Part shown: positions 8,926 to 19,025 of the stretch, one piece after another
How positions within the stretch are numbered: the first letter of the stretch is position 1
Layout: the number at the start of each line of letters is the position of its first letter
Assembly (NCBI GenBank): GCA_019413925.1
Contig: DXMY01000028.1
Span: 1-64,000 of the forward strand
Length of the DNA: 64,000 nt
Direction of reading: 5' to 3'
DNA from: Collinsella sp.
GTDB lineage: Bacteria; Actinomycetota; Coriobacteriia; Coriobacteriales; Coriobacteriaceae
Program-made: the position numbers and the translations under genes
Notes under the pieces: generated by a model
Database searches by the model: none
What the model saw: the letters and a program-made list of their open reading frames with translations, nothing else
Told to the model about the DNA's origin: nothing

Positions 8926-8984
8926 AGTGTTAGCTTAATTCTGCGCTTTCTAATTTTAACCTTATTAAAATGCGACTAATAGAT

Positions 8985-9016
8985 AAGGGAATCGAGGGTC
9001 AACCCTCGATTCCCTT
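8985..9016. terminator. Bidirectional hairpin terminator
   Basis: A perfect 14-bp inverted repeat (AAGGGAATCGAGGG and complement) with a TCAA loop, between the plus-strand glycosyltransferase and the convergent minus-strand repeat protein. The T-tract is short. Confidence 0.75.
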
Positions 9017-9116
9017 ACTATGAATAATTGCATTCCATACATGATATACAGTTAAGAAGCGTTTGTGATTCGATACACAAGCAGGCGTTGATTCCGCATG
9101 CTGGCCAGAATCCGCA

Positions 9117-10964
9117 TCATTCCAAAGGCGTATTTAAAACCCAGCCCCACTGTGGTATAGCGGTAGTGTGGTAGTAGTTCAGCCACCAAGCAAGTGATGT
9201 TGTCCTGATGTAACCGATGTTATCCATAACCATACCGTTTCCGATATAAATAGCAATATGGCCCCAGCGGGCACCAGCACTTGTATGAGTATGCGTAGGG
9301 ACCGCAACGATCATTCCAACTTTAAGCTGAGATATATCTCGGCTGTAACACCAATTCCAGAACATGTCGCATGCGTCGCCGTTGGGATATGACCCCAGCA
9401 CGGGGTAAAACACATGGCTAACCCACTCCGAGCACAGTCCCGCCCCAGGAGAAGGAACGCTATGGCAACGATTAACGATCTGGGACTGCAAGGAGGCGCG
9501 CGCGGAGTGCTCAGGCTCCACCCAAGCACCTGAGGCATTAAAGAAATACTCGGAGTCTCCAATTCTGTTCCAGCCATTTACCATTTGTCCAGAAGACATA
9601 AGGTAGTACCACGTTCCATCATCATCGAGGAACCAGCCAGTATTCATAGCTCCGGATTCGTTGTCGAGGTGATACCACCTACCGTCAATGAATCGCCAAC
9701 CGCGCTGCAGAACCCCATCTGAGTCTGTGTAAAACCACACCTGTGCAGCTGAGGACCAATACCAGCCAGCGACAGGCTTTCCCTCGGGATCCCTGAGCTT
9801 AATTCCACCCGCGCCGTCCTTGACGCCCGAAAGCACAATCGCACCACTGCTGCACGCATAATATACGTTTTCATCTTGTGAGAAGACCCAAGTGTTGCAC
9901 TTTAATGCACCGCCGCTATCCGGATCCAAATAATAAATGGAGCCATTTACAGTTTGAAATCCTTCCAGCATGGCGCCATTATTATTGGGGTCTAGCAAAT
10001 ACCAGCTAGAACCATTGTAAAACCACCCGGTACGAATCTCTCCCGATGCGTTGGAGCAATACCATGCCCCATCGTTAATAAACCAACCGGAGCTCATAGA
10101 ACCGGATTCGGAAAAATGATACAAAGAGCCGTTAACAAGCCTAAAGCCCGTAGCCATTAATCCAGAAGGCTCAAGCCAGTACCAAGTATTGCCAAGGAGT
10201 AACCACCCGGTCTGCATAGCGCCCGAACTGTCCAAATAGTACCAGCTATCATCAATTAAAACCCAGCCGGTCTTCATTGAACCCGATGTCTCGTCAAGGT
10301 AGAACCAGCGCCCACCGGTGGCAGCCCATCCCTTCAAATGTGCACAGGAGTTAGAAAATAAATGCCAGCCATCGTTCAAGTATTTCCAGCCAGTAGCTGC
10401 ATAACCTTCGGAATCAAAATAATACTCCGCCCCTCTAATGGACAGAAAACAGTTTGACGGCCAACCACCAGCCTCATATCTCCACCACCATTTACCGTTT
10501 TGGTAGGCCCAAGAACCAGGAAGAGCGATGTTATTATCAGAGGAACGAACGATCTGGAACGACAGTTGAGAGGTAACGCCGGCGTAATTCCCTAGCCCAT
10601 TCACTCTTATAGTGGCGCAGCCAGGGGCAACATTATCTGAATACGTGACTTCATAATCGATTCCGCTTGCTAGCACAGAACCGCTGGCAGTCAAAACAGA
10701 GACATCAGGAGTAATCACATCGCCAGTATATTCATATATCGACGAATCGATAGATGCTTTGAAATTATCGGAATCCAAAGTCAAACGATCGCTACCTGAT
10801 GTCCCAAATGCTTCCTGACCCGATTGAACCAAAGAGCCATCAGTGCCTTCAGCCACGCAATCTTCAGTTAATGAAAATGCGATTGCGGGCCATAAAAGAG
10901 AGATGAAACAAATAGATGTTAGACAAACCACGCTGATTAAACTCAGATGTCGATTTTTCATCAT
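9117..10964 (-). CDS. Secreted choline-binding-type repeat protein with C-terminal CHAP/NlpC-like cysteine hydrolase domain
   Basis: A 615-residue exported wall protein. A signal peptide (about 1-31) ends near LWPAIAF, followed by an Ig-like module (about 65-140). Then comes a long array of roughly 20-residue aromatic repeats (GW...WYYLD..G.M.TGW), about 150-490, as in choline/glucan-binding proteins. The C-terminal 115 residues hold the likely catalytic Cys in GLCSEWVSHVF (about 510) and His in RWGHIAIYIG (about 567), the order seen in CHAP and NlpC/P60 peptidoglycan hydrolases. AGAGAA-rich ribosome site before the ATG. Probably cleaves peptidoglycan while bound through the repeats; the exact bond is unknown. 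Confidence 0.85.
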   Translation of the reverse strand: MMKNRHLSLISVVCLTSICFISLLWPAIAFSLTEDCVAEGTDGSLVQSGQEAFGTSGSDRLTLDSDNFKASIDSSIYEYTGDVITPDVSVLTASGSVLASGIDYEVTYSDNVAPGCATIRVNGLGNYAGVTSQLSFQIVRSSDNNIALPGSWAYQNGKWWWRYEAGGWPSNCFLSIRGAEYYFDSEGYAATGWKYLNDGWHLFSNSCAHLKGWAATGGRWFYLDETSGSMKTGWVLIDDSWYYLDSSGAMQTGWLLLGNTWYWLEPSGLMATGFRLVNGSLYHFSESGSMSSGWFINDGAWYCSNASGEIRTGWFYNGSSWYLLDPNNNGAMLEGFQTVNGSIYYLDPDSGGALKCNTWVFSQDENVYYACSSGAIVLSGVKDGAGGIKLRDPEGKPVAGWYWSSAAQVWFYTDSDGVLQRGWRFIDGRWYHLDNESGAMNTGWFLDDDGTWYYLMSSGQMVNGWNRIGDSEYFFNASGAWVEPEHSARASLQSQIVNRCHSVPSPGAGLCSEWVSHVFYPVLGSYPNGDACDMFWNWCYSRDISQLKVGMIVAVPTHTHTSAGARWGHIAIYIGNGMVMDNIGYIRTTSLAWWLNYYHTTAIPQWGWVLNTPLE

Positions 10965-11105
10965 TTTTCTCTTCTCGCCAAATCAAATTAACCTTTGAAT
11001 ATCCAGATGCAGTCGACCCAGAGATGCAGTTCCCAAATTAATTAATATGCAAGACAACTCGCTTGATACGTTGCACCAGATAAAACGATAAGACACTCAA
11101 CATAG

Positions 11106-11130
11106 GGATTGTCTATTTGTTAGACAATCC
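11106..11130. repeat. 10-bp inverted repeat in the gap upstream of the repeat-protein gene
   Basis: GGATTGTCTA and its exact complement surround a TTTGT loop. It lies between the minus-strand DUF2304 gene and the next gene on the same strand. It could be a weak terminator of the former (no T-tract) or a protein-binding site for the latter. The rest of 10965-11222 shows nothing recognisable. Confidence 0.5.
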
Positions 11131-11222
11131 ACAACCAGCAGTCGAGCGCGATCAATGGTGCACAAACTTAGGAGCCCTAATGAGGGATAGCCGAAGGAAC
11201 TGAATCAAACCATGTATTGAGC

Positions 11223-11576
11223 TCATTCATGATCAGACCTTTTCTCAAGCTCTTTTTCGAGCAGGGCAATCCTATGAGTAAGGTTTTTGATCGCCAAAAC
11301 ATGACGACTCGCGGCAACGCTAAGAGACAGAGAGATTGCAAGCAACAGCACGATTGCACCCAAAAAAAGGAAATTGGCCGGGTTGACAAACCCAATAGCT
11401 GTTGAGCAACTATAAATAATCTGAGGACATAAATCACAGATCAAGGCCGCCATACACATCAAAATCCACAGCAAAGAGTACTTAAGAAGCATCTTTCCGT
11501 TGGACACGAGACGTAAAACATAGACGAGGAATCCGCCGAAAAAGAGGGCCGCACCAATCCTCAAAATAAGATTCAT
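11223..11576 (-). CDS. DUF2304-type small membrane protein
   Basis: A 117-residue protein with three hydrophobic segments (about 5-20, 33-50 and 68-88) and a basic/acidic helical C-terminus. This matches the DUF2304 family, which very often follows a DPM-type glycosyltransferase. Here it overlaps the upstream GT2 gene by one base, so translation is coupled. Presumably a membrane partner of that enzyme. Family assignment is by pattern and context. Confidence 0.7.
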   Translation of the reverse strand: MNLILRIGAALFFGGFLVYVLRLVSNGKMLLKYSLLWILMCMAALICDLCPQIIYSCSTAIGFVNPANFLFLGAIVLLLAISLSLSVAASRHVLAIKNLTHRIALLEKELEKRSDHE

Positions 11577-12322
11577 TATTTGTCTCCCCTATGAACCCAG
11601 CACACAAGGACAATGGCTAACGTAACCTTGACCATATAGTAGACGGAAGAGAAGCCCCCGATAGATGAACGTCCACCTTGGCGCTCATTCATCTTTACAG
11701 GCGCTTCCATAACGGGAAGACCAAGCTTCATAGCCAAAGCAATCGACTCTGGCTCCGGGTAGTCATCAGGATAACTCTTGCAGAACAGGTCGATAGCATC
11801 TTTATTGCAGGCCCTAAAGCCAGAAGTGGGATCGGTGACCACCTTACCCGTAAGCAACTCGAGCAAAAATGAAAGCCACCTGATTCCAACACGACGCATA
11901 AAAGTTGATTGAAAACCATCAGTCTCAACCAGAAATCGAGAGCCTATCGCCAAACTCGCACCGCTCTCAATCAGCTTTACAAGCTCAGGAATATAAGAAG
12001 GATCATGTTGGCCATCGCCGTCAACCTGAATGTCGATATCATAGCCAAATCTCTGGGCATATTTATGGCCCGCTTGGACCGCTCCACCGATACCAAGGTT
12101 CTGCGGCAAATCCAATATGTTGATACCATGCTCTCGACAAAGCTCAAGCGTTGTATCTTGTGAGCCGTCGTTGATTACGACATAGTCATAACCCGCAGCT
12201 TTTATAGCTGCAACGGTATTGAGAATGCACTCCTGTTCGTTATAGGCAGGAATTATTACGAGAACACGCAGATGTCCTTTTGAACATGTCGTTGAAGTAA
12301 AAGACAATCGAGATTCATCCAT
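11576..12322 (-). CDS. GT2 glycosyltransferase, dolichyl/polyprenyl-phosphate mannose synthase-like
   Basis: 248 residues. The GT2 domain starts at VLVIIPAYNEQ (about 20), with the donor motif QVDGDGQHD at about 100 and the GSRF and TSGFRACN signatures typical of DPM-like enzymes. There is no C-terminal membrane pair, but the DUF2304 protein encoded immediately downstream could provide the anchor. Its likely role is transfer of a nucleotide-activated sugar to a polyprenyl phosphate for surface glycan synthesis. The ATG at 12322 begins MDESRLSF. Confidence 0.85.
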   Translation of the reverse strand: MDESRLSFTSTTCSKGHLRVLVIIPAYNEQECILNTVAAIKAAGYDYVVINDGSQDTTLELCREHGINILDLPQNLGIGGAVQAGHKYAQRFGYDIDIQVDGDGQHDPSYIPELVKLIESGASLAIGSRFLVETDGFQSTFMRRVGIRWLSFLLELLTGKVVTDPTSGFRACNKDAIDLFCKSYPDDYPEPESIALAMKLGLPVMEAPVKMNERQGGRSSIGGFSSVYYMVKVTLAIVLVCWVHRGDK

Positions 12323-12637
12323 TCCAAAAACAGTTGGCTCTTAGCGACGCCCAAAGAATTTGCGACTCTTACAGTCCAACGCATAGCTTAACTCAGACTT
12401 AAGTTTACTGTATCCTGTCTAACCATTAGGAAGTTACATCTCAAGCTTAGATATTTAGCTTGCTCAACTAGGGCACACATGGAGTCCCCATCCATCACCG
12501 CAGGAAAAGGACCCCTTGCAGTTCTGCCTCAAATACGGGGCGCATGTCCTGAGCGAACCCTCAACGCCGTCCCATTCGATCCAATCGAATCCAACTAATT
12601 GCCCACTCCTACTATAACCATGACCTATATCGCTAAT
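12323..12637. other. Intergenic region with a GC-richer patch
   Basis: About 315 bases with no gene I can support. Bases 12481-12600 are GC-richer than their surroundings. On the minus strand an open stretch of about 55 codons runs to a stop at 12464-12466 but has no clear start and no family I recognise. It may be a gene remnant. Confidence 0.4.
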
Positions 12638-14623
12638 TTAGAAAAAACGGATATACAGAAGCTCGAACATCACAAAATACAGCAGCGCAAATGGAGCCCC
12701 GAGCATAAAGGCTGTAACTTTAGCCTTCACCTCCTCATCGCAGTAAATAGGGAACCTGAGCAATAGACAGGCAAAAGGTATTATCAAAGGTATGAGATAT
12801 CGCGCTTGGACACCCGCAACTGTCTGGCTTCCAACTCCTGTAAAAGCGATGTATAGAGCCAAAGCAACTAGGTGGCAAGTAGCAAGAACCAGGAATAGAG
12901 TCCAAACAATTCCGCAACGGCTAAGCTTTATTTTAGTATCTTTTTCATTATCAATAATGCAAATAGCTTCAAACAGCATGATGGGGAGATACGAAAGCCA
13001 TGGGAACAGATTAGACACGTCCCCAAGATAAGCCATATTCGTTGATATTGAATTGAGAAACGCCGGGGTCAGCATCGATCCAAAAACGAAATTCGAGATT
13101 ACAGCTATAGTTCCAACTGGATTTGCAAGCACTCCCGTCGTTTGACCAGCCGTAGAGACTTCGGAGCCACCACGTGCATCAGAAATATTATTTACGACAG
13201 ATGAGAAATATGGCGTCAAGAAAGATAGGATCATAATGGCACAAACGAATAGAGCAGTACCAATCAAGATACGTCTTTGCTTGCTTGAAACATATTTATT
13301 TGCAGGAATTAAAAGCGCAAGTCCAAATAAGGGAAAATAAATCGCTTTAGCTGCAAACCCGATTGCAAAAGATAGTAGAAATGCGAAGAACGTTTTAGCA
13401 GAAATATCCTCTTCAGAAATAAGCATCTTCAACAAAAGAGCTGTTCCTAGCAAACTGAACGATATCACACAGGGATCATACGAGTAACTGGCTGCCATTA
13501 ACACAGCAGACGGGAACAACGCAATACAAGTGAAAAGACATTTTCTGCAAGGGGCTATACGAATTGCGATTCCGCAGATAACTGCATACGCAAACAAATT
13601 AAAAATTTTACCCAATGCAAATTTGATAGAGAATGGGAGATGAAGCAAGCGACCCAAACAAAGGCCGATAGATGAAGGAATATAGGCAATTTTAGAAAGA
13701 GCCACACTATCAAAACAATTAAAACGTTCGATACCTTCAGCTAAATCATTTTTATCAGCCTCTCTGACCAATTGCTCAACAGAGCCACGGTTAAACTCTC
13801 TTGTTTCATCTATTGGGTACTTACCCAAAGCTGCATCCAAACTAAAGCCGTCCCCCATATAAAACTGCTCGACTATCATTCGGTCAGAATTTGTTATTTC
13901 AGCATTTGTGAGGTAGGAAAAACTGTTTGCATTTCCATAGTGGACCTCATCATCCCATGTCAAAAAATTTGTAACGGGAAAGCAAATAATTACGGATAGA
14001 CCAATTGAGACAATGCATGCGAAAGCGAACAGTTCGGGCTTCAGATAAGAAATGCCCCCATTAATAGCAATCAATCCGATCAAAACCGTAATGGGCAAAG
14101 CAGACGCGAACAACACCGTCTTTGACTTATCGAGCGGAATGCCAATAAAAGCGATTAAAACAGCAAAGCCAACAAAAACCGCCAAATAAAAGAAACACTT
14201 CTTAGCATCAGTTTTCTTAACCGAGGTTACGAAGCTCTTCATCAGGCCATAGCAAAGCTCAATTCCCTGGAACGCTAAAACTAAATGAAAGCATATAACC
14301 AGACCTGAGATATTCCATGCACCAAGACCGAAGGGGCCAAACGTCTTCGCGCCAGCCAATATGATGAAAACTAGCAGAAAGCTGCTGAGGATACTGGACG
14401 CGACGAGAACGGTTATCTGACGAATAGCATCACCGCTCGACTGTGATTTCGGTTGCAAATATAAGCACGCAACAGCAACGACATCGCAAAAGAGTTCAAG
14501 AATGAATAGATTTAAATTCTTATAGTGCAATGATGTCGCAACAGCTAATAAAAGAAGTCCCAGCCCAAAGATGGCAAGCGCGTACTCGCTTTTCTTAATT
14601 GCAGGATTATTCAAAACGTGCAT
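12638..14623 (-). CDS. Polytopic membrane protein, DUF2142-like
   Basis: About 661 residues with roughly a dozen hydrophobic helices. A loop near one third of its length reads FLTWDDEVHYGNANSF, which resembles the acidic WDE.EH motif of DUF2142 proteins. Those are believed to be lipid-linked-sugar-dependent GT-C-like glycosyltransferases or related membrane enzymes of polysaccharide loci. Start uncertain: the ATG at 14623 has GGAG almost touching it, a TTG lies two codons upstream, and a downstream TTG would have better spacing. Strongly AT-rich. Its place beside a DPM-like GT2/DUF2304 pair suits use of a lipid-linked sugar. Confidence 0.65.
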   Translation of the reverse strand: MHVLNNPAIKKSEYALAIFGLGLLLLAVATSLHYKNLNLFILELFCDVVAVACLYLQPKSQSSGDAIRQITVLVASSILSSFLLVFIILAGAKTFGPFGLGAWNISGLVICFHLVLAFQGIELCYGLMKSFVTSVKKTDAKKCFFYLAVFVGFAVLIAFIGIPLDKSKTVLFASALPITVLIGLIAINGGISYLKPELFAFACIVSIGLSVIICFPVTNFLTWDDEVHYGNANSFSYLTNAEITNSDRMIVEQFYMGDGFSLDAALGKYPIDETREFNRGSVEQLVREADKNDLAEGIERFNCFDSVALSKIAYIPSSIGLCLGRLLHLPFSIKFALGKIFNLFAYAVICGIAIRIAPCRKCLFTCIALFPSAVLMAASYSYDPCVISFSLLGTALLLKMLISEEDISAKTFFAFLLSFAIGFAAKAIYFPLFGLALLIPANKYVSSKQRRILIGTALFVCAIMILSFLTPYFSSVVNNISDARGGSEVSTAGQTTGVLANPVGTIAVISNFVFGSMLTPAFLNSISTNMAYLGDVSNLFPWLSYLPIMLFEAICIIDNEKDTKIKLSRCGIVWTLFLVLATCHLVALALYIAFTGVGSQTVAGVQARYLIPLIIPFACLLLRFPIYCDEEVKAKVTAFMLGAPFALLYFVMFELLYIRFF

Positions 14624-14726
14624 CTCCAACTAAAGACAAAATCGAATAGGGTAAGTCGACAATAACAAATTCGTATCTCAAATCCAACTTCACTCAAAAG
14701 CTAAGCAAAAGCCAGCCAAGTATCAC

Positions 14727-15872
14727 TTAGCAAATACAAAACGCCTTCTCGACATCCATAGCAGTGGCATCCCAGTTATATCGATTTTCAACAAGCGCCC
14801 TAGAGTTTCGAGACTGAAGAGAAAGCAGCTTTCGATCATCAAAAAGCCTGCATAATGCCGAAACCACCTCATCAGATGCCATGGACCGAATTATTGTGCC
14901 GTAGCTATCATCTAAGATAAGCTCGCGTGCCCCGCCCACGTCTGTTACCACTGCAGGCGTTCCGCAGGCTGAAGCTTCAAGAAGTACCGTTGAAAAGCCT
15001 TCGGAACGAGTTGGAAGACAAAGCACATCTGCTTGCTGAAGTAAGGAGGAAATATCCTCTGTGTTACATCTCCCAAGCCAAAACAAGTTAGACGAACAAG
15101 CTTCCTTGACCTCATTAGCCAGCGGACCATCCCCTGCAAGAACAAAACAAATATCACGCTTGGTAATATCTTTTGTGCGAGCCGCCTCAATAATTGAATA
15201 AATTCCCTTTTCAGGAATAAGCCGCCCGACAAAAGCTACAACCAAAGATGACTGAGGGATACCTAATTCAGATCGGAAATCTCTCCCCGAAGAAATACTC
15301 CTATAGAATGAGGCATTGATTGAGTTTGAAATTACGCCTTTTGCAGTGATATTAAAGTGCTGAAGCCATTCAACACTTTTAGAAGAAATCCCATAGAAAT
15401 CAGGTTCAAACGACTTTACGCGATCAGTAATCCAATCTTCATATCGGCGAACAAAATAATCAAGAAATGGCTGATTGAAAGAGAGATACGCTGAGCCGTG
15501 GTCGAGAACAACAGCCTTAGCACTATGATCCGCAGCAAACTTCAGCCCTTCGAGCGAGAGAGGGAAAAGTCTCGTGTTTATCAGAACACCATTCCACTCA
15601 TAATCATCAAGGGTTTGCAGGAGTCGGTAATAATCACTGGTTTTTTTGGGAAGAGGAAGTCTTCCATCAAGTAACGGAATGCAAGGAAGACGAATTACCT
15701 CCAGGCCGTTTTCGACTGAATGACCGACTCCCACGCGCATCGAATCATTAGTAACGATAACCACCCTATCGCCGCGTGCAGTCAAGGCGTGAGCGAGACC
15801 ATCGACAAAATTACCAATTCCACTAAGTTGCGGGTGATAATGGTGAGTGAAAATACAAATAGAGGAGCTCAT
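14727..15872 (-). CDS. GT4-type glycosyltransferase
   Basis: A 381-residue GT-B enzyme. Its N-terminus, CIFTHHYHPQLSGIGNFVDGLA, has the family 4 pattern in which a G.G loop follows HHYHP. The C-terminal half has VAFVGRLIPEKGI, LAGDGPL and PTRSEGFSTVLLEASACG; the last holds the E.x7.E region that binds the nucleotide. Retaining transferases of this type add hexoses or HexNAc to surface polymers. The ATG at 15872 has GAGG upstream; a GTG one codon earlier is possible. It follows licD by about 30 bases and belongs to the same minus-strand run. Confidence 0.85.
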   Translation of the reverse strand: MSSSICIFTHHYHPQLSGIGNFVDGLAHALTARGDRVVIVTNDSMRVGVGHSVENGLEVIRLPCIPLLDGRLPLPKKTSDYYRLLQTLDDYEWNGVLINTRLFPLSLEGLKFAADHSAKAVVLDHGSAYLSFNQPFLDYFVRRYEDWITDRVKSFEPDFYGISSKSVEWLQHFNITAKGVISNSINASFYRSISSGRDFRSELGIPQSSLVVAFVGRLIPEKGIYSIIEAARTKDITKRDICFVLAGDGPLANEVKEACSSNLFWLGRCNTEDISSLLQQADVLCLPTRSEGFSTVLLEASACGTPAVVTDVGGARELILDDSYGTIIRSMASDEVVSALCRLFDDRKLLSLQSRNSRALVENRYNWDATAMDVEKAFCIC

Positions 15873-15905
15873 CACATAACCTCATCTGATATAGATGTCA
15901 TATCC

Positions 15906-16766
15906 TTAATTCTGTGCCGTCCAGACTTCCCCATCTCCAAAGTCGAGCAAGAGCGGAAGATGGGTATGTCGATTATCCGGTGACGGTATTTTTTTCCAAT
16001 CGCCATACATCGTTGTAAGATATTTATCCGTCATACGAGGAACAGGGAATTCACTGCCTTCGAAAACCGCACTGCTCAGAGGGAAAATCTCTGAAATAGG
16101 CACTGGCGCCATATTCGGCCAGCTTAACGTCAGACAGCAATCAGAGACCTCACCCGTATTTGAGTCGGCAATACAGGAATCGAACAAATCTTGGTAAGAG
16201 CATGCGCCTCGAGAAACCAGTTGTTCCACCACGTGCATAGCAGAACAACCAATTTGCTCGAGTTGACCAAGGAACCCTTTATGAGGGACAACAATGGAAG
16301 AAGAATGATATAAATAGGCTCTTTTCTGTGCAATTGATGCAGTTCGGACTTGCTTTGCACGAAGGCGTTTATCTGTATAGAGCTGGTCATATGGAAAGAT
16401 GTCGACAAAAATGCCCATCGAACTGGAAGCCTCTCGAGCCTCTTGATTCTCGAAGCGAGTTCCATCGCGATACACCTTAGCAAACATTGCAGCATAGCCA
16501 GTAGTATTCCGCGATGTATGGAGCGAATATCCTTCCGGTAACCCACCCTCGGCTAAAGAGCAAAAGCGGTCATAATCTGAACGCATCATTCCGATATCTA
16601 TATCATCATCCCAAGGGATAAACCCCCTATGACGCATTGCTCCTAAACATGTTCCACCGTCAAGCCACCACCTGATGCCGTGCTTAGAGCAGAATGCGGC
16701 GACAACCTGAAGGATATCCAATTCAGTGTTTTGAAGCTTTAATAGCGCGTGAGCTTTAGACATCAT
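15906..16766 (-). CDS. licD: LicD family phosphotransferase (phosphocholine transfer)
   Basis: LicD enzymes transfer phosphocholine from CDP-choline to a sugar of a teichoic acid or capsule. The family core is present near the N-terminus: RWWLDGGTCLGAMRHRGFIPWDDDIDIGM, shown here only for identification of the nucleotidyltransferase-like GG...D.D.D region. The ATG at 16766 (or 16763) is chosen because AGAGATAGG lies upstream and it starts five bases after the flippase stop; a start at 16874 would overlap the flippase heavily. Length about 286 residues. Its position directly after a flippase mirrors the tacF-licD order in pneumococcus. With LicCA and LicB at 23.8-26.5 kb it completes a phosphocholine route. 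Confidence 0.88.
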   Translation of the reverse strand: MMSKAHALLKLQNTELDILQVVAAFCSKHGIRWWLDGGTCLGAMRHRGFIPWDDDIDIGMMRSDYDRFCSLAEGGLPEGYSLHTSRNTTGYAAMFAKVYRDGTRFENQEAREASSSMGIFVDIFPYDQLYTDKRLRAKQVRTASIAQKRAYLYHSSSIVVPHKGFLGQLEQIGCSAMHVVEQLVSRGACSYQDLFDSCIADSNTGEVSDCCLTLSWPNMAPVPISEIFPLSSAVFEGSEFPVPRMTDKYLTTMYGDWKKIPSPDNRHTHLPLLLDFGDGEVWTAQN

Positions 16767-16770
16767 CGGC

Positions 16771-18015
16771 CTATCTCTTTTCCCCGAACCATTGTTGCGT
16801 CTGTTTCCCCAAAACAGAAGACTGATAAATAAGGCAAATGGCATTGGATATAAGCGCCGATACAGTAGGGCCATTTAAGCCAAACAGCATTTGCGCAGGA
16901 GCCATAACAGCGACAGCACTAATTAAGGACAGCATGCTGCCAACAAATACCCCTCGGTAATTATCAAGAGAAACTAACAAATCGTTGACAAACCAAGCGA
17001 TGCCAGTCAAAAAGGCACAAGCCAACATAGGCTGAAGGAGATCGGTATGTTTAGCTATTCCAGCGCCATAAAACAGTGACAGCAATAATTTACCGAAAAA
17101 GAAAAGGGCAACTGAAGATATGACACCGACAAAAAAGATGCCAGCAAGTATTTTACCTATGAGCGAAAAAAAGGACTTTTCTCTAGAATGGTAACGCTCT
17201 ACTAGATAACCTAATAAAGGATTATAAATATAGGTCGCACCCATTTGGATAATTGCCACAGGTGCAGCAACTGATGCATAAATACCCAGAGCAGAATCTC
17301 CGAATGAATAAGATAAATACTGCCTGGGAATATTCGGCGCCGCAGAAGCAGCAATGCCGCCCAGAACGATGGGCAAACAGCTACATAGGAAGGCTCTGAC
17401 CTTCGCTCGGCTAATTCCAAGCTTGATTGCAGAAATCCGATTTGATCTTGGATAATCGTAAATAACTCCGATGCCTATTGTCACTACCGTCATAAGCAAC
17501 AGTGCACCTTCGAGGCTATTAAAAAATCCAAAGACAAGAATGAATGAAAGGAGAGAGCCGATGCCCTGCATTATGAGGGATTTCCCAATATAGTCCATCC
17601 TATGACCAACCTGATCATTAGCATGCATGACATCAATGACTAAGCCAGCGGTTTTATAGAGAGCATACAGAAGAATAGCGGGCACCGTACCAATACGACA
17701 CGTTGCAATGGAATAGACGGCTAACATTGCAAACGCTATAAAAGTAGTAAAGAAACGAAAAGTCAGGTATTCACCAGCAGAGTTTTTCCTTTCAACATCT
17801 GCAATTTGCACCGTGTACATCCTGTATTGGGCTAATTGAGAAAACATGTTGAAAATAGACATAGCCAGCGAATAAATGCCTGCAGCACTATATCCATCAG
17901 ACAGCCGAACGACCAAAATGGTGATAAGCCACTGACAGCCTAAATTAGTCAACGAACCGACGGTATTCCAGAACATATTATGTTTAATCGAAAGAGTCTT
18001 CTCTGTGGCCTTCAC
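16771..18015 (-). CDS. Polysaccharide flippase (Wzx/MATE-like), possibly TacF-like
   Basis: 414 residues with about 12 to 14 hydrophobic helices and the N-terminal FWNTVGSLTNLGCQWLITILVVRL pattern of polysaccharide flippases. It would flip a lipid-linked glycan unit across the membrane. Five bases separate it from licD, so the pair is co-translated. In pneumococcus the flippase TacF next to licD genes is selective for phosphocholine-bearing units; the same specificity here is an inference from order alone. Start is a GTG at 18015 without a strong ribosome site. Confidence 0.82.
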   Translation of the reverse strand: MKATEKTLSIKHNMFWNTVGSLTNLGCQWLITILVVRLSDGYSAAGIYSLAMSIFNMFSQLAQYRMYTVQIADVERKNSAGEYLTFRFFTTFIAFAMLAVYSIATCRIGTVPAILLYALYKTAGLVIDVMHANDQVGHRMDYIGKSLIMQGIGSLLSFILVFGFFNSLEGALLLMTVVTIGIGVIYDYPRSNRISAIKLGISRAKVRAFLCSCLPIVLGGIAASAAPNIPRQYLSYSFGDSALGIYASVAAPVAIIQMGATYIYNPLLGYLVERYHSREKSFFSLIGKILAGIFFVGVISSVALFFFGKLLLSLFYGAGIAKHTDLLQPMLACAFLTGIAWFVNDLLVSLDNYRGVFVGSMLSLISAVAVMAPAQMLFGLNGPTVSALISNAICLIYQSSVLGKQTQQWFGEKR

Positions 18016-18059
18016 AAATATAAGCGCCCTTCTAAACCTGTCGAAATGAGGATACGGAG

Positions 18060-19025
18060 CTATCTCGCAGCTTTAAGTTCTTTTAAAATCAAAATAAACA
18101 GCCAATTCGGCATAAGACGTATAATGATATCTGCTTTAGCGATAGACGGGCAAGCTCGTCGGTATTTAAGTAAACCAATTATGGAGCGCCGCTCCCTTGC
18201 TTCAGCGAACCCCAATATTTCCTTTAGATGCGGTGAATCGGGAAATCTATCGGCAAATCGCCTAGCAGTATCAACCCTGTTTTTAACTCTTGTCGAATAC
18301 CAATCATCTTTTGAAGAAACACCTGCAAGGAATCCAGTTTCGTTACCACCATGTCGACGATACTTAACCAAAGGAGTCATAGTAAAGCTGCACTTCCCCA
18401 GTTCACTGCAACCCAATGTCAACCACAAGTCATGTGCAGTCGATTCCGGAAAGGGAATCATCGACTTCGCCGCACTCGCATCTAACATGAGAGCCATACC
18501 AATGCCGTAACATACGCTTGCGGCCTGTACAGTAATATCCTCTCCAGAGCACCAATTTACTTCCGGCGAATTAGGATGAGCTTTCCTATAACTCTTTACC
18601 AGAATATTTCCGTTTTCGTCAATTACCGATCTATCACAAACATCTAGAATTGAGCCTTCTTCTAGCATATGGTTGAGCGAAACTTCAACTCTATTAGGCT
18701 CCCAAATATCATCCTGATCGCAAAGTACTACGTAATCCCCTTCCGCCAAGGAGAGCAGCGCCTCGAACGATTTGACATAACCGAGATTTTTATCGCCATG
18801 ATAATAACGATAGGCGTTTTTCTTTATATGCTCTTGGATAAACCCCTCTAAAGAGGCCGATTCGGGGCAGTCATTTCTGACCAAAAGCGTAACCGGAAAC
18901 GTTTGTTCATCAATCGAATCAAGTTGAGCGGCGAAAAACTTAAGATCAGGTTTATATGCTGAAAGAAGTACGCATACGCCTGTACCATTTCCCTTTTCTA
19001 TTTCCAAAAATCCTCCCAAAGTCAT
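18060..19025 (-). CDS. GT2 glycosyltransferase, rhamnosyltransferase-like
   Basis: 321 residues. GT2 fold beginning at VCVLLSAYKPD, with the NLGYVKSFE loop and VVLCDQDDIWEP, a form of the DxD motif common in rhamnosyltransferases of capsule loci. Given the nearby rml operon, rhamnose is a reasonable but unproven donor. The ATG at 19025 overlaps the stop of an upstream gene remnant in the ATGA manner. A TTG six codons later, behind GGGAGG, is a credible alternative start. Confidence 0.8.
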   Translation of the reverse strand: MTLGGFLEIEKGNGTGVCVLLSAYKPDLKFFAAQLDSIDEQTFPVTLLVRNDCPESASLEGFIQEHIKKNAYRYYHGDKNLGYVKSFEALLSLAEGDYVVLCDQDDIWEPNRVEVSLNHMLEEGSILDVCDRSVIDENGNILVKSYRKAHPNSPEVNWCSGEDITVQAASVCYGIGMALMLDASAAKSMIPFPESTAHDLWLTLGCSELGKCSFTMTPLVKYRRHGGNETGFLAGVSSKDDWYSTRVKNRVDTARRFADRFPDSPHLKEILGFAEARERRSIIGLLKYRRACPSIAKADIIIRLMPNWLFILILKELKAAR